A DNA stretch of 64,000 nt from Nicotiana tabacum (taxonomy: Eukaryota; Streptophyta; Magnoliopsida; Solanales; Solanaceae), in contig NC_134087.1 of NCBI RefSeq assembly GCF_000715075.1, positions 107,795,161-107,859,160 on the forward strand. Direction: 5' to 3'. Each line of letters opens with the position of its first letter. Position 1 is the stretch's first letter. A program made the position numbers and the translations under genes. Below, piece by piece: positions 32,919-45,398 of the stretch. The notes under the pieces are model-generated. The model saw only the letters and a list, made by a program, of their open reading frames with translations. It did not search any database and had not been told where the DNA came from.

Positions 32919-35900
32919 GATCCTAATCTATGGTTTGAGTATCATGGGACTAACGGCCACTGGACTGGGGACTATCGACATCTACGCGAGAAGGTGGCGA
33001 TGTTGCTAAAAAATGACCATCTCAGAGAATTCTTAAGCGACTGAGCTAAAATTAGCTATAACTGCAACCGAAATAATGCAAAACCCTCGAAGACAGGAGA
33101 AGATCCTCCTCAACTAACGATCAATATGATTTGGGGGGGGGAGGGACGATATTAATGGGGTAACCTTTCCAGCAGCAAAAAAAATAAAGGTATCGGTGAC
33201 TCATAGCAAAAGACTCATGGAAGTCGCTGAGGATGATATCACCTTCATAGAGGAGGACGCAAATGGACTCCTACTATTGCACAACGATGCCCTAGTAATT
33301 TCTCTTAATGTTTTAGATTTTAAAATTAAATGTGTTTTGGTGGACCTAGGAAGTTCAACCAATATCATTCAATGGAGAGTGTCATGCCAAGCTAACCAAA
33401 AGCATCATTCCGGCCACAAAGCTCCTTCCGAGTTCAACTTAGCAAGTGTGACAACCAGAGGGGAGATCCTGCTACTCACAAATGCTGAAGGGATCATGAA
33501 TACTACCTTGTTTGAAGTAGACGATGATGACATGAGCTACAACATTATTCTTGGCAGACCATGACTACACGAGATGAAGGTTGTGCCATCAACATACCAT
33601 CAACTCCTGAAATTCACAACCCTGGAAGGAATTAAATAGATAAGAGGAGATCAATCGACAGCAACAGAGATGAACACCATCTTGATTTCCAGCAGAAAAG
33701 GGAAGGAACATGTGACATAACAATTACAGGAACTGACACCCGATTGCCGAGGTCAAATAGGTTTGTCAAAGAAGAGGTAACTCGATTGCTTGATATTGGT
33801 TCAACCTGGAGGTATAACATCCCGATTGGCTAGTTAACACAGTAGTAGTTCCAAAAAAGAATAACAAATTTCGCATATGTGTAGATTATAAGGATCTGAA
33901 TAAGGCGTGCCTAAAAGACTCGTTCCCACTGCCAAACATTGATTAAATAATTGATGTGATGGCTGGGCATGAGTTGATGAGTTTCTTGGATGCCTATTCC
34001 GGGTACAACCAAATCAAAATGAACCCAGAGGATCAGGAAAAAACTTCGTTCATAATGAACTTTGGCACATATCGCTACAATGTGATACCTTTCGGGGCTT
34101 AAGAATGCTGGAGCCACTTACTAGAGTCTCGTGAACAAAATGTTCGAAGAGAAAATAGGAAAAACAATGGAAGTATACATAGATGATATGTTGGTTAAGT
34201 CTTTGAACGTATGTGACCATTTGAAACACTTTCTAGAAACCTTTGACATCCTAAGGAAGCACAATATGAAGCTTAACCCTGAAAAGTGTGCATTCAGAGT
34301 CAGCTCCGGTAAAGTTTTGGGGTTTCTAGTGTCACAAAGGGGGATCGAAGTTAATCCTAATAAAATTAAAGCCATCAAGGCCATTCCCGATGAGCTGACA
34401 AATGTGAAGGCTAACTGGAAAACTAGCCGCTCTAAGAAGGTTCATTTCTCGGTCTTCGAAAAAATGCCATCATTTCTTCTCACTTCTGAATAAGAAAAGA
34501 ACTTCGAATAGACTCGTAAATACCAATAGGACCTAAAAAACTTGAAAATGTATTTATCAAGCCCTCTGTTACTATGAAAACTGGAGGAAGGTGAATAATT
34601 GCTAATTTACTTAGTGGTCTCGGAAGTAGCGGTAAGTGCCATTCTAGTTCGGGAAGATGAAGGTACACAATCTCTCGCTACCCGCACCTCAAAATACTAG
34701 CCTTAGATCTCGTAGTCACCGCTCAAAATCTTAGGACTTATTTTCAATGCCACCTGATAGCCATGGTGAAAACTTTTTCCCTACAGAATATCCTTCACAA
34801 ACCTAAATTGTCAGGTCAGTTGGCCAAGTGGGCAGTCAAAATGAGTGATTTTGACATTGAATATAAACCCAGGGCTGCGACCAAATCACAAGTTTTGGCT
34901 GACTTCGTGGTCAATTTGAGTCCCAGATTGCTACCTTTGCCACCAAAGAAGCGTTGATGGTGTTGGAAATGATATTAGGAGTCTAAACCATGTTCATAGA
35001 TGGGGCTTTCAACATAAAAGGGTCTAACCTCAGGGTAGTATTAATTACGCCATCGGGAGAAACCCTGAGGCAGGCAATAAAAACTATTCCCTTGTCTAAC
35101 AATGAAGCCGAGTATGAGGCTTTGATTGCAGGACTTGAACTGGCTTGGGTATTAGACTCCAAGGTCATTGAAATTAAATGCGATTCCCAACTAGTGGTAA
35201 CTCAGGTATACAGGATCTTCGACACCAAAGAGGAACACATGCAACAATATACGATAAAAGTTCAGACTCTGCTCACACGGTTTAGGGAATGGTCCATCAC
35301 CCACATCTCGAGAGAAGAAAACACAGAAACAGACGGACTGGCCAATTTGGGCTCGTCCACGAAAATGAAGGGATCAGATTCTGGTACGGTTGTACAACTC
35401 ATACATTCGATATTGGATGTGGATGGTTATTATGAAGTAAATGTGATCAATTTGGTTTGGGATTGGAGAAATGAAATCATCGACTATCTCGAGCACGACA
35501 AACTGCTCGAAGATCCGAAGGCATCCCGAGCACTCCGTACCAAAGCAGCTTGCTATGGCTTTTGGGGAGGCCAGTTGTATAAAAAGTCGTTCCAAGGCCC
35601 GGCGGCCCGATGCTTAGGAGCCTCCGAGGCCAACTACCTCATGGGAGAAGTTCACGAAGGAGTCTGTGGAAATCACTCAAGTGTGGACTCGTTAGTGTTA
35701 AAATTAGTTAGGGTAGGTTACTACTGCCCCCTAATGGAATAAAATGCTAAGGCTTTCGTTCAAAAATGCGACAAGTGCTGATGCCATGCGCCGCTAGTAC
35801 ACCAATCGCATAACTATTGCATTAGGTAATATCGCCATGACCATTCATGAAATGGGGGATGGACTTAGTCGGTCCACTACTCTCGGCAAGGTAAGGTTCC

Positions 35901-35940
35901 TTTTGATTTTAACTGATTACTTCTCTAAGTGGGCGAACCA
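32919..35940 (+). pseudogene. Outer Tat element: end of gag and pol, truncated in integrase
   Basis: The reading resumes with DPNLWFEYHGTNGHWTGDYR, the knuckle-like end of gag. Protease follows at 33196-33564 (VLVDLGSSTNII, closing MSYNIILGRP). Reverse transcriptase spans about 33840-34400 (FRICVDYKDLNKA, then YIDD at 34176-34187) and RNase H remains lie to about 34950. A second, archaeal-type RNase H at 34990-35350 (FIDGAFNIKGSN, NNEAEYEALIAGLELA) is the mark of the Tat lineage. The integrase zinc finger (EVHEGVCGNHSS) ends near 35740 and the integrase core stops abruptly after SKWANQ-like sequence at 35940. Stops lie near 33940, 34100 and 35741, among others. The rest of integrase and the 3' LTR are missing. 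Confidence 0.85.
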
Positions 35941-37230
35941 AGATAAATAAAGCAACAAAATATGAAAATAAAAATAATTAACGCAAAAACTAATGATAGG
36001 TTAATTAAGATAATCAATAGTAGTTTGAGTAATAAAATATAGAAGAAAATCTAGAACCCTAAGTGAATGTCTCAAGCAACAATAAAAAAAACTATCTGAT
36101 CGCCTCCCAAGAATGACAAATTAGACCCCTAGATATAAAGAAAGGAGAAGAAGATTACTCTCAAGAACCCAATTCTTGAAAATAGGTAATCCAAGGTCGA
36201 ACTCGAACCAAGAGTTTCCAAATCTCTCTCAAGATTTTCTTATATTAAAATATGCTCAGTTACTAATGAAATAATCCTAGGTTATTATAAATACTCAATG
36301 GGTAAAATAAGAAAAGTTTCAAAGTTAATGTCCCAAAAAAACTCGTCAGGCCAAACCGTAGCCTCAACTGTAACCCCAATCGTGACGCACAGCTAAACCA
36401 TGATGAATTTCAGAAGCTTATTTTCTTCGGCTCTTCAGGGCCCTCTTGAACCATAGCCAATGGTTGGTGAAACCATGTCACACGATTTGACTTGTGGTCT
36501 TGATTCTTCAATTATCAAGACTCCAAACATGGTATTCTTTGCATGAATCCACAAAGTGATTCTCCAAACATCTTCTAGTCATTTAATGAAGATCATGCAA
36601 CTCCTTAGCGTACATCCCTTGGACATTCTTGGACTTGGAGCGAGTCAACGGTCCACTAGATAATTTGGCGTCATCCTCAATATTCTCCATTTTTCTCGGA
36701 CTATCCAGGATCATATCATTCTTCCCCTCTTAAAAAAATATTCGTCCTCGAATCTTGGCTACAATATAGAAAAACCACAGTAAGATGTAGAACTTACACG
36801 GTAAACAACACTTATTCGGTATTGGCAAATAAGATAGTTTCCATGCATCCAATTGACCTAATTACACCTACAAAGTATAAATACTCCGCTAGAAATCATA
36901 TGGACATCATCGTCCTCATAAAATTTATGTTAACCAATATGTATAGGATTAAAATCTCTCTTAGATTCTTTATACATATGATGTATACTAGATGAAGCTA
37001 ATGCATTAAAGTGATAATTACACAAATCCATCTTCCTAATGATAGAATCTCTAGGTCCTAGATAAATATCATGCCAATCCTCAAAAGGATCTAACTCTAG
37101 TTTCAACGTAGATATCTTGGCGTAAACTAAAGAGAATGACTCATCAAATTGGAAACTAAATAGGTAAAGATATAAACACTAGAAGTATACGCTCAAATTA
37201 CACTTTAATTAAATAGTGTAAGGCGGTCGG
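35941..37230 (-). mobile_element. Decayed Ty3-gypsy fragment, probably pol C-terminus and 3' end
   Basis: On the minus strand at about 36765-36590 a degenerate reading gives QDSRTNIFLRGEE, then after a frame change LSSGPLTRSKSK. This combination is common at the C-terminus of several dicot gypsy polyproteins. Downstream (36590 to 35941) is AT-rich non-coding sequence that could be its 3' LTR. Upstream at about 37160-36940 a minus-strand frame of some 75 codons (containing LDPFEDWHDIYLGPRDSIIR) is open but unrecognised. Both outer borders look like abrupt junctions. Confidence 0.45.
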
Positions 37231-38089
37231 TGTCAAATATAATAACCCAACAAGGTTGGGGTCGAATCCTACAAGGAATAGGTGTGAAAAGGTTACTCAA
37301 AGAGTGTGTTACTTGACTAAAATCGTAATCCTATTCGGTTAATGGTAACAAGAGTATGAAATGATTTTGGTTTGAAGAAATACTAATTGTAATGTTGAGA
37401 ATGTAAGTAATTTGATTAAAGAAACCAAGGTTGTGTCCCCTTCAATGAAGTGTAATGCTATCGATGTTAATATGATATATTTCTAATGGAAGGTTCTTTT
37501 GATATGTAAATGATTTCTAAATGACTACCCAATATTTTTCAATAGTTGGGTAGTATTTCCTCTTTATGATTTTTTCAAATATAAAAGAGCTGCAATTAAG
37601 AACAATTAATATATGCCAAATAAAACTCATTTATTCCTAAGCGATTCTATTAAACAAGGTTTAAAGCCTTGAGTCTTTGATATTTACTTCTACCAAATTC
37701 TAACCCACTTTCCCAAGCAAAGTAAGAATTTAATGACACTTGTTAATGTTTGCAACCACCAACAATAAATGAAGAATGAGAAGCAAATAAATATCAACCA
37801 ACCATTATACATATATTCAATGTTAAACACCCATTAACATAACACCCATTTAGGGTCCACAACCTTAGTATTTAAAGTTAGCTACACATACTAGAATACA
37901 AAAGGATGAGAATATTTAACGCCATAAAGCTTACAAAGTGCAAGATTCTTCCTTCAAAAGCTTCCAAAAGAGAGGAATAATAAAGCCTTGGATTGTAGCT
38001 CCAAAATCAGACAGATGCCTCCACAAAACCCCAATAAATCTATTATAGTGGGTCAAAAATCGGACAAAAATACCCTTTTCGGTTAAATA

Positions 38090-38430
38090 TGCGACCCATA
38101 TCTGTCGCATAACAGACATGCGGTCTGCATTCTTGACATGGCCATCGCATATTCAAACCTCAGTTTCCAGGCCTTTATCGCATTCACGTTTTGCGGTCTG
38201 CATTGAAGATATGCGATCACATTTCGCATCGCATTTTCCACCTTCAGCAACTTTCATAACAAGTTTGCGATCCATTATGCAGCCCGCAAACCTGTTATGT
38301 GATCGCAGACTGGACCGCATTTCTTGCACTGGACTTTGGCCAACAAACTATTGCAGTTTGCGATCCCTTTGAGTATTATGTGGCCCACATGTTGGATTTG
38401 CGGTCTGCATTTCCATATTTGCGATGCATT
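38090..38430. repeat. GCGGTC/CGCAT word-rich stretch
   Basis: Short words such as TGCGGTCTGCATT, TGCGATC and CCGCATTT recur every 15-30 bases without a fixed period. The same vocabulary fills 42330-42700 and 43130-43390. Confidence 0.6.
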
Positions 38431-40351
38431 TTGCTCTTTTCTTGTCTTTTTGTGGCTTTTTGATTTCATTTCCATGCTCTTAAGTCCTTAAACCTCATAC
38501 ACTGCAAAAACACTAAAATTACATAAGTATAAAAGATAATTGCATTTAAAACAAGCTGAAATCTAAGCAATTTGTATTAAATGTGCCGAAATTCTCCGGC
38601 ACTTCAACACCCCAACTTAAACTCTTGCTTGTCCTCAAGCAACTAAAATGACACTATCCTATTCTAGACTCCATCTAAAAGATATGAAGCAATAGTGACC
38701 GTGGATGGTGTTCGTTGTTAGTTTTACAAGCATGCATTTTCGATTGTTTTACCCTTCCTGAACCATCAATATATACAAAGAAACTAATCAACTTGTGAAA
38801 CTTTGACTCTCGACCAATTTGACAAAATGTTACCCTCAGCTGAGTACACTTGCATTTGACTCAAAAACTCAACTTTTGTCCAACCTCACAATTCATGTAC
38901 CCTCACTAGAAAGAAAGTCCTAAACTCACAATATTCATAATGACAACAAAAAGGGACGAGTTCACAAATACACTCACTCTCAAAAAGAGTTTCAAGTGTT
39001 ACAACATACCATACCATAAGCTTGCCCTTATTTTAATTCATCGCTTTATTATAAGAACGCTGGGCTGGAGATCCCATAAGGACTTTTTAAGCTTGTAATG
39101 TAGATTTAGGGAAGGGTCGAATAGCATTTGGGTACAAGTGACCACACCCTCCTTGAACACTACTCACATTTTTCTTTCTTGTTACTCTTTGCTTCTTTTC
39201 AAACCACATAACCCTCATTAGCTTCTACTTATCCAACATTTGAGCCACCTTGACTCTTTCTTTAATTCTCCTCAAGACTCCATATGCATATATACTTACA
39301 ATTCTCTTCTTTTTTTCTCTTGCAAAATTTTCCTTTGGAGCTTGAGTAGTTTCACACCTTGAGGTACACTTTCCTACACTCATTGCATAACCTTGCCAAT
39401 TTTCGGCTTGACACCATAGCCCCAACATAGGCTTTTAGCCTCATTCTCAATGTTCAAGGAGGGATGAGTTCAAAATAGGGAATTATTTTACAAAAAGAGA
39501 AAGGTTTGTAATGAGGTAGCCAAAGAAAAGATTAAAGGCTCAAGTGGGGTGACTAGTGATACTATCTGTACAACGGGTGGCTTAAAAGGCTAACTGGTTT
39601 TCCAAAAATCACAAAGACGGCCTAAGGTCATTTCTCCAACCAAATGTAATTATTATAAGCATCGAAAAACCAACCGAGCAAGTTCTAGATGGCAGAAGTA
39701 AACACAAGAATTATTTACACAAAGACTCACACACATGACACACGAACTGTTTGGCTCAACATAATTTTTAGCCCTCGAATCAACACTTGGCAACTCAAAG
39801 CTTTCATCGTATATACAAGTATAACTCTAGGTAGACATAGAGTCAAAGAGCGAGCCTCAAGTTTACACAGTTGATATCCTTTTTGTTTTTGTTTTTTTAT
39901 GTTAATGGAAAGGTATAGGCTATATTCAGACACACATGCTTGACACTAGACAACTACAACAAACCGGTCAAAATGTTTCTTTCTACCGCCCTGGTTGAAC
40001 TATTACACCCTTGGAAAAGAACCCGACGAAGAAAAACCAAGGGGAATTAATTGCTAATTACTAAAGATGGACATACAACTATCTCATTGTTTTTTTATAT
40101 ACAAGGATAACTTATGTACTAACACCACAAAACACCAATATATACAGAATCACAAAACACAAATAAATACATAAGTTTGCTTATATAGCACGAAAACATA
40201 AACATGTACAAGAGTTGCCAATTTTACAAAAATATATACAAGGCTACCACCCCCAACTAAAAAGCATGCATTGTCTCCAATGCATAAGAATGTAAAACAG
40301 AGTTTAGGGGCTCCCTGAGGTGCACTAAACGCTATAGGAGTCGGAAGCCGA
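38431..40351 (-). other. Non-coding 3' region of the Athila-like element
   Basis: AT-rich, no recognisable protein or RNA gene. It includes the phrase AACACCCCAACTTAAACTCT (38607-38626), typical of such retroelement tails. Confidence 0.45.
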
Positions 40352-42259
40352 CTAAGTGATGGTGGGGTCACCCTCTGATGCTGAAGCTAGGACCAATGGG
40401 ATCTCGGCTTGAGGAGTGACCTCCACTAATGGAGGAGGGATCTCTGGCTGTCCCAATAGTGGAGCTGGGGCCTGTGAGCTGCTAGCCTCGCCCGCTGATG
40501 GCTGAGTGGTCAATGGATCTGCTGGGGTGACCATGTCTGCTAGCAAATGTGCTATTGCCACCTAAATTGCTACTCGTTCTTCATCCTCAACTGTAGAGGC
40601 AGCAATCTGCTTGCCCTTCTCCTGAGGGCCATCATCCTCCTCGGACCATGAATCCTCCTCATCCTCTCCCTCGTCTGCCTCCTCACCCTAGGATTCTGTA
40701 GAGTGCCCGGAATCCTCCTCAGAAGGAATATCAATATGTTCAGGGGGAGTTGGAGGCTGGGAAGCCCCGACAGTCAGAGGTGCAATGTCTATCATCAGTG
40801 TGGAGAAGTCGAGATCAAGGCTAGGTACTGTTGTGTCTGCTCCCTACTCACCTTCCTTGGGCAGGAAAGATGATAGATCGAACTCCATAGACTGCATCTT
40901 GTGGAGTTCAGTCTTCATAGTGGCAACTTCCTCCTGGAGCTTTGGCAAGTCACTAACCTCACCCCGCTCTATCTTCTCAACCCGCACCTCAAGCTGTGTC
41001 AAGCGATCCCCATAAGATGTCTGCTACTACTGGAGAGCCGTTACTGAGGATTGGATAGGAGTCACGGCTTGCTTGATGAGGGTAAGGAGATTCTTCAGAA
41101 GCTGTTCTACCTTAGCATTGGCATGTTTCACTAAGAGACCTAGCCTCGAGAAAACTGGCAATGTAGTAGAAGGCTGAGCAATGGTGGACTGAGAGATGGG
41201 CTGTGAAGTGGAAGAGATGCAACTGTAGACTGAGGAGACGCAAGAGTCTGGGAATGTGAAGGCTCTACATCAGTTGGAATCTGAGTCTGAACCTTTGAGG
41301 GGAGCAACAACATCACTAATGCGCGTGATATCAATATCCTTCAACGCCTTCCCTGTCTTGTCAGTGTGTGGCATGGTGGGGACTTTCACAACCTTATAGA
41401 GGGCTGTGATCAAGCAGAAGAATGGAAGTGAAGTGGCTGTCTGCTTTGCCTGGATCCTTAACTCTCGGAAGATAAGAGCACCCACATCAATCTTGATTCT
41501 CGCCATAATGTATGCAATGAGAAGAGCTTTCTCAATGCCTATGTTAGTTTCATTTCTGGACGGTAATAGTCGAGAGGTGACAAAGCTAAGCCAAAATCTA
41601 CCCTCTCATGTGAGATCCTCATTGAATATTTTGTGCAAAGGGTTGATTCAAGTAGGGGTCCCCTTGGCTATCATAGAAGCTATCCAACTATGCTCATTCT
41701 CTCGGTTTGCCCATTTGGCGGCATACTCAGCTGTGCCCGGGCTCCAACTAGGGAAGTAGAACTCATTGATTTTTTCACTACTGCAGAATACACTCTTCCC
41801 CCGAACCAATACAGTGTCACATAAAATCCTGTTGCGCTTGTGGTGAGCAGTCCTGGAGGCTCCATACGAGGTATAAAACTTACGAACAAGAGTTTCATTA
41901 CAGTCATCAGCCAGCTTAGTGAAGCACTCCCATTTTATTGCTTTGATGTTCTCCCATATGCGGGGGTACTGCTCTTGTAGCCCATTCAAACTCAGTTGTT
42001 TTTCGGCCAGGATTTTCCTTTTTAATAGCCCTTCTCTATATAGCTCCCTGGACCCTTCAACCCCAAACCTGAGCTGGAAGTCATCTCCTCATTTCCTTCT
42101 TGTCTCAGCTTGTAGCTCAACTAAGGGCAAGGTTTCTTCCTCATCAGACTGGGAGGGAAGTGTAGCAGTAGGGTCCGGTCGCGAATGTTTTGCTTGTTGA
42201 ATTTGACGACTGGTGGAAGCCCTTTTCTGGGCAGAGGTTGTATGTTTCCTGGGACCCAT
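40352..42259 (-). pseudogene. Putative plant transposon protein ORF (PF20167-like), broken
   Basis: From ATG at 42259 the minus strand reads MGPRKHTTSAQKRASTSRQI with a basic N-terminus, then a stop near 42089. The same frame resumes with RIWENIKAIKWECFTKLADD, VRKFYTSYGAS and DTVLVRGKSVFCSSEKINEF at 41989-41750. This is the layout of the domain named putative plant transposon protein (PF20167), carried downstream of pol by Athila-like and related elements. IMARIKIDVGALIFRELRIQ follows at about 41510-41450, then a Ser/Pro-rich and finally an acidic tail. Stops or frame changes occur near 42089, 41640, 41290 and 40685. Function in these elements is unknown. It lies 1.3 kb after the integrase end. 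Confidence 0.6.
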
Positions 42260-42329
42260 ATCTGCACAGAAATGAAACAATATGGTAGGCAACAATGAAA
42301 AGAAAACAGAAACACTAAAAAAAAGTTCA

Positions 42330-43390
42330 AGTATGCGACATGTTATGCGATCTCATAACCACTATGTGGACCGCAAACTTGTCGCAACTTCTCAGACTCA
42401 TGAAATGATCTAAGTATGCGATGGGTTATGCGGTCACATAACTATTATGCGGTTCGCATAACCATCACATACTTGAATGCTCAGAAAATAGAATCACAAA
42501 ATGCGATTGCAAAATTCACCGCAAAGTTCGATATGTGAGCGCAAATTGGCCGCAAACAGCATGTTATAAAACTGGGTCAACTGTCTTAGTATGCGGTGAC
42601 TTTGCGGTCCGCATATCAATTATGCAATCGCAAAGTTGCCGCATTTTGTCATCTTCTTCAGCCATCTAGGGTTTGCTTTTGCGGCAAAAATGCGGTCCGC
42701 AAAACTCATCGCTCCCAACGTTTGAACTTAACCCTCAAAAATGGCGGACCTAATTTATTTTACTACCCAGCACCCCAAACATACTACCTAACCAAAATTA
42801 CAAAGGAATATGAACAGAGACCCAACTACACAGAGGAATAATGAACAAACTAGAGGAAACACAAAATAGAAAAATACAATACCATTTTAAACTAACAATT
42901 TACATGGAACAAAGCGGGAAAGAAGTACATACCAGTGATAGATGAACGAGCACACTTGGGAGATGAATTCTCAGGTGGGTTCTTACTTGCTTAGATTCAA
43001 CTAGCCGTGTTTTCCCTTCTCTTTTGTTTTTCGTTCTGTTTCATTTTTTTTCTTCTGATAAAAAAAATGATTTCTTTTGTTTTGTGTTGGGCGTGTTTGA
43101 AATGCGGAAGAGGGGTGAGGAACTTACTTGGGCGATTTGCGATGGGAAGTCACCGCATAACACATTATGCAACCGCATAAGTGTTATGCGGTGAGTTCAA
43201 TTTTGAATTGCTTGAGGGACAAAATGCAGTGCACTATGCGATCGCATAACTGAAATGCGGTCTGCAAAGTGAACCTCTTCACAGCATTCTTACCACCAAA
43301 TTTGCCAAACACACTGTCTGGTTTGCGACCACAATGCGGTATGCATAGCTAAAATGCGACCGCATATGTGTAGCAGACTTCACATGGCGA
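42330..43390. repeat. GCGGTC/CGCAT word-rich stretches flanking the ORF start
   Basis: Between 42330-42700 and again 43130-43390, words like ATGCGATCGCATAAC, TGCGGTCCGCA and CCGCATAA recur densely in both orientations, several being self-complementary. The interval 42840-43130 between them is ordinary AT-rich sequence. No fixed period or coding frame is visible. Confidence 0.6.
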
Positions 43391-43597
43391 CTTTTCTTCC
43401 CTTTCACACGCAATTTTACCCTGTGTTATGATCTTTTGAATCCCCTGCACACTAACACACACTTTAAACTGCTCAATTAAGTCTATCTAACAAAAATTAA
43501 ATTTAAATAATAAAAAGGGTGTTACCACACATAAGTTGCCTCCCATGAAGCGCTTGATTTAACGTCGAGGCACGACGAAGTTGGCGTTTCTTTGGAT

Positions 43598-43906
43598 TCA
43601 CTCATTGGTCAGGCAAGGACCATCTTTGAGAGCCAACTGCTCCACTAAGTGTTTTTCTCCATCTGTGCCCAAGTAGTGCTTGACTCGCTGACCGTTCACT
43701 TTGAAGGTTCGGAGCCCATCCTCCGATTCTAGTTCCACAACTCCAAAAGGAGAAACATTGACCACCTTAAACGGACCGGACCATTTCGATTTGAGCTTGC
43801 CTGGAAACAATTTGAGCCTTGAGTTAAAGAGCAAAACCAAGTCACCCGACTTGAACTCCTTCTTCAAGATCTTTTTGTCAAGATGAGTCATTTCAGGGGG
43901 GATTTC
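43598..43906 (-). pseudogene. Athila-like integrase C-terminal end
   Basis: The minus strand reads EIPPEMTHLDKKILKKEFKS, then FNSRLKLFPGKLKSKWSGPF and FKVNGQRVKHYLG before a stop at 43598. This is the C-terminal DNA-binding part of integrase as seen in Athila-type elements. The frame is intact to its stop, but everything upstream is missing: the sequence changes character at about 43910. Confidence 0.75.
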
Positions 43907-43998
43907 CAAGACGATGACATACCTTAAAAGTGCCAAGCTTAGCACACGTGGCACTACAAAATCATTGTGTAGAAAAGCACTGTTGAGCGAGACAGATA

Positions 43999-44420
43999 TC
44001 ACGCGGGGTACGATCCTCTCTACCTGCATGGTTGGAGGACAATCTGAAAGGAACGGTGACACCGGGGATTGTTCGAGGGAACAAAATCATAGACGAGGAA
44101 GCTGAAGCCCAAGTCAAATACGATAGGCTGCATAAAAGGGTCCACGACTCTGAGAATGAGCATCGGGAGATACATGAGAGGAATGTGAATTTGATTGAGG
44201 AATGAAAAGAGATGGCAGTCATTTCCAACAGGAAACTGGAATACCTGGAGTGAGGAAAAGTGGAGCTGGAGGGCAAAGTCATAAAAAGGATTGAAAACTA
44301 TTAGAAGGCTCCAGCTATACCTTACACAAATACCAAAATAAGATTCCGAGAGGAAAAGCGAGGGAGGACATCTGGCCCGAGCCTACTTGCTGCTGGGACT
44401 GCACGAGCTGGGAGATCTAT
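43999..44420 (+). pseudogene. ORF1-like coiled-coil remnant
   Basis: One plus-strand reading gives GNKIIDEEAEAQVKYDRLHK and then HREIHERNVNLIEE before a stop; after two more stops it continues with RKLEYLE and KVELEGKVIKR. The charged heptad pattern resembles the C-terminal part of the ORF1 at 27001-28890. Its position ahead of gag also fits. It is a short, stop-ridden remnant. Confidence 0.5.
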
Positions 44421-44889
44421 TTGATGGAGTCCAGAAGATCGAATCTGGGGAAGGTCCTTCTGGGACCAAATAGATTAGATTTACTTGCTTTTCTCAAAAT
44501 GTAATAAGGCCAAGTGCCAGTAGTGACTTGTTTTATTATTGTGTTAGTATTGTTTTTGGATTCGTCTACTTTTATGATATGAAATGAAGCATTTATTGGC
44601 ATTTGAGGTTCTCCAAATTTATTTGTCGCTAGGCCTACCTCGGGCACAACAAGGCTCCCAAATTAGGATACGAGTTTACATTTCGCAATATGTGTTTAAT
44701 TACTGCAAACATTTCAGAATCCCCACTAACTTGTTACCTTTTATTTTGTTTATTTTTTATTATTATTCCTATCACCATAGGTTGGTTCATCCATACCGGC
44801 CTCATCATTATACCTTCCTCTTAGGTTGGTTCATCCATACTGGCCTCGTCAACATATCATACCAGATCTAGAGGCCCTCCACCTCCTCC

Positions 44890-45232
44890 TCCTCCAAGAA
44901 ACACAAAAAGCAGAGGGAAATCAAAGATGGACGACTTAAGTGGAATCGGAAAGGAAAACATTGAGAACGCAGAGACCTCCGATGGCCATAGTACTCCGGA
45001 CCCGAATGACCTAGCTTTGAGACTTGAACAAAAGATACTAGAACTGCAAGGAGAACTTGAGCAGGTCCGCAATTTGGCAAACTTGTCACTCACCCTCAAT
45101 GTCCCTGATATCCACCAACAGAACGCAAAAAACCCAACACCTCCTCAAAATATACAAAACCAACAACTGCAAAATCCTACCATACCAAATCAATACGCCA
45201 CACCATCCCGAGCCCACCGAATCCCTGGGTAG
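44890..45232 (+). pseudogene. gag N-terminal remnant of the plus-strand Ogre element
   Basis: An open frame from ATG at 44927 reads MDDLSGIGKENIENAETSDG, then LALRLEQKILELQGELEQVR and a Gln/Asn/Pro-rich tail. This is the style of the Ogre gag start. It stops at 45230 and the capsid core and protease that should follow are absent; pol sequence begins ~170 bp later. An internal deletion of gag plus protease is the simplest reading. Confidence 0.6.
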
Positions 45233-45398
45233 CTTGGCAGAATTTATAGTTGTTCTAGGCATTTAATATTTTCAGCAATTTTGTTTTAAAATAAATGCTC
45301 GATCCACCAAGCCAAGCTTTGTTTGAACAATTTTCTCAGTTTTAATTAAATGCATTTATACTTTATCATTTTTCATTACTATTTTAATACTTTTTCCC

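Larger units (their letters stand above)
37231..43915 (-). mobile_element. Athila-like Ty3-gypsy 3' portion
   Basis: In minus orientation it begins inside integrase (43906), passes a plant-transposon-protein ORF (42259-40352) and ends in LTR-like sequence near 37231, where the plus strand reads TGTCAAATATAATAACCCAA then GGTTGGGGTCGAATCCTACA, a phrase common at Athila-like LTR borders. A CTTGAGGACAAGCAAGAG phrase (minus strand, ~38639-38622), usual before the 3' end of such elements, supports the order. The 5' half, including reverse transcriptase and 5' LTR, is absent; the cut at ~43915 abuts the next element. LTR limits are not resolved. Confidence 0.6.

Noticed and set aside
44857..45099. 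Minus-strand frames opposite the gag remnant
   Set aside because: Shadow frames of the plus-strand gag.
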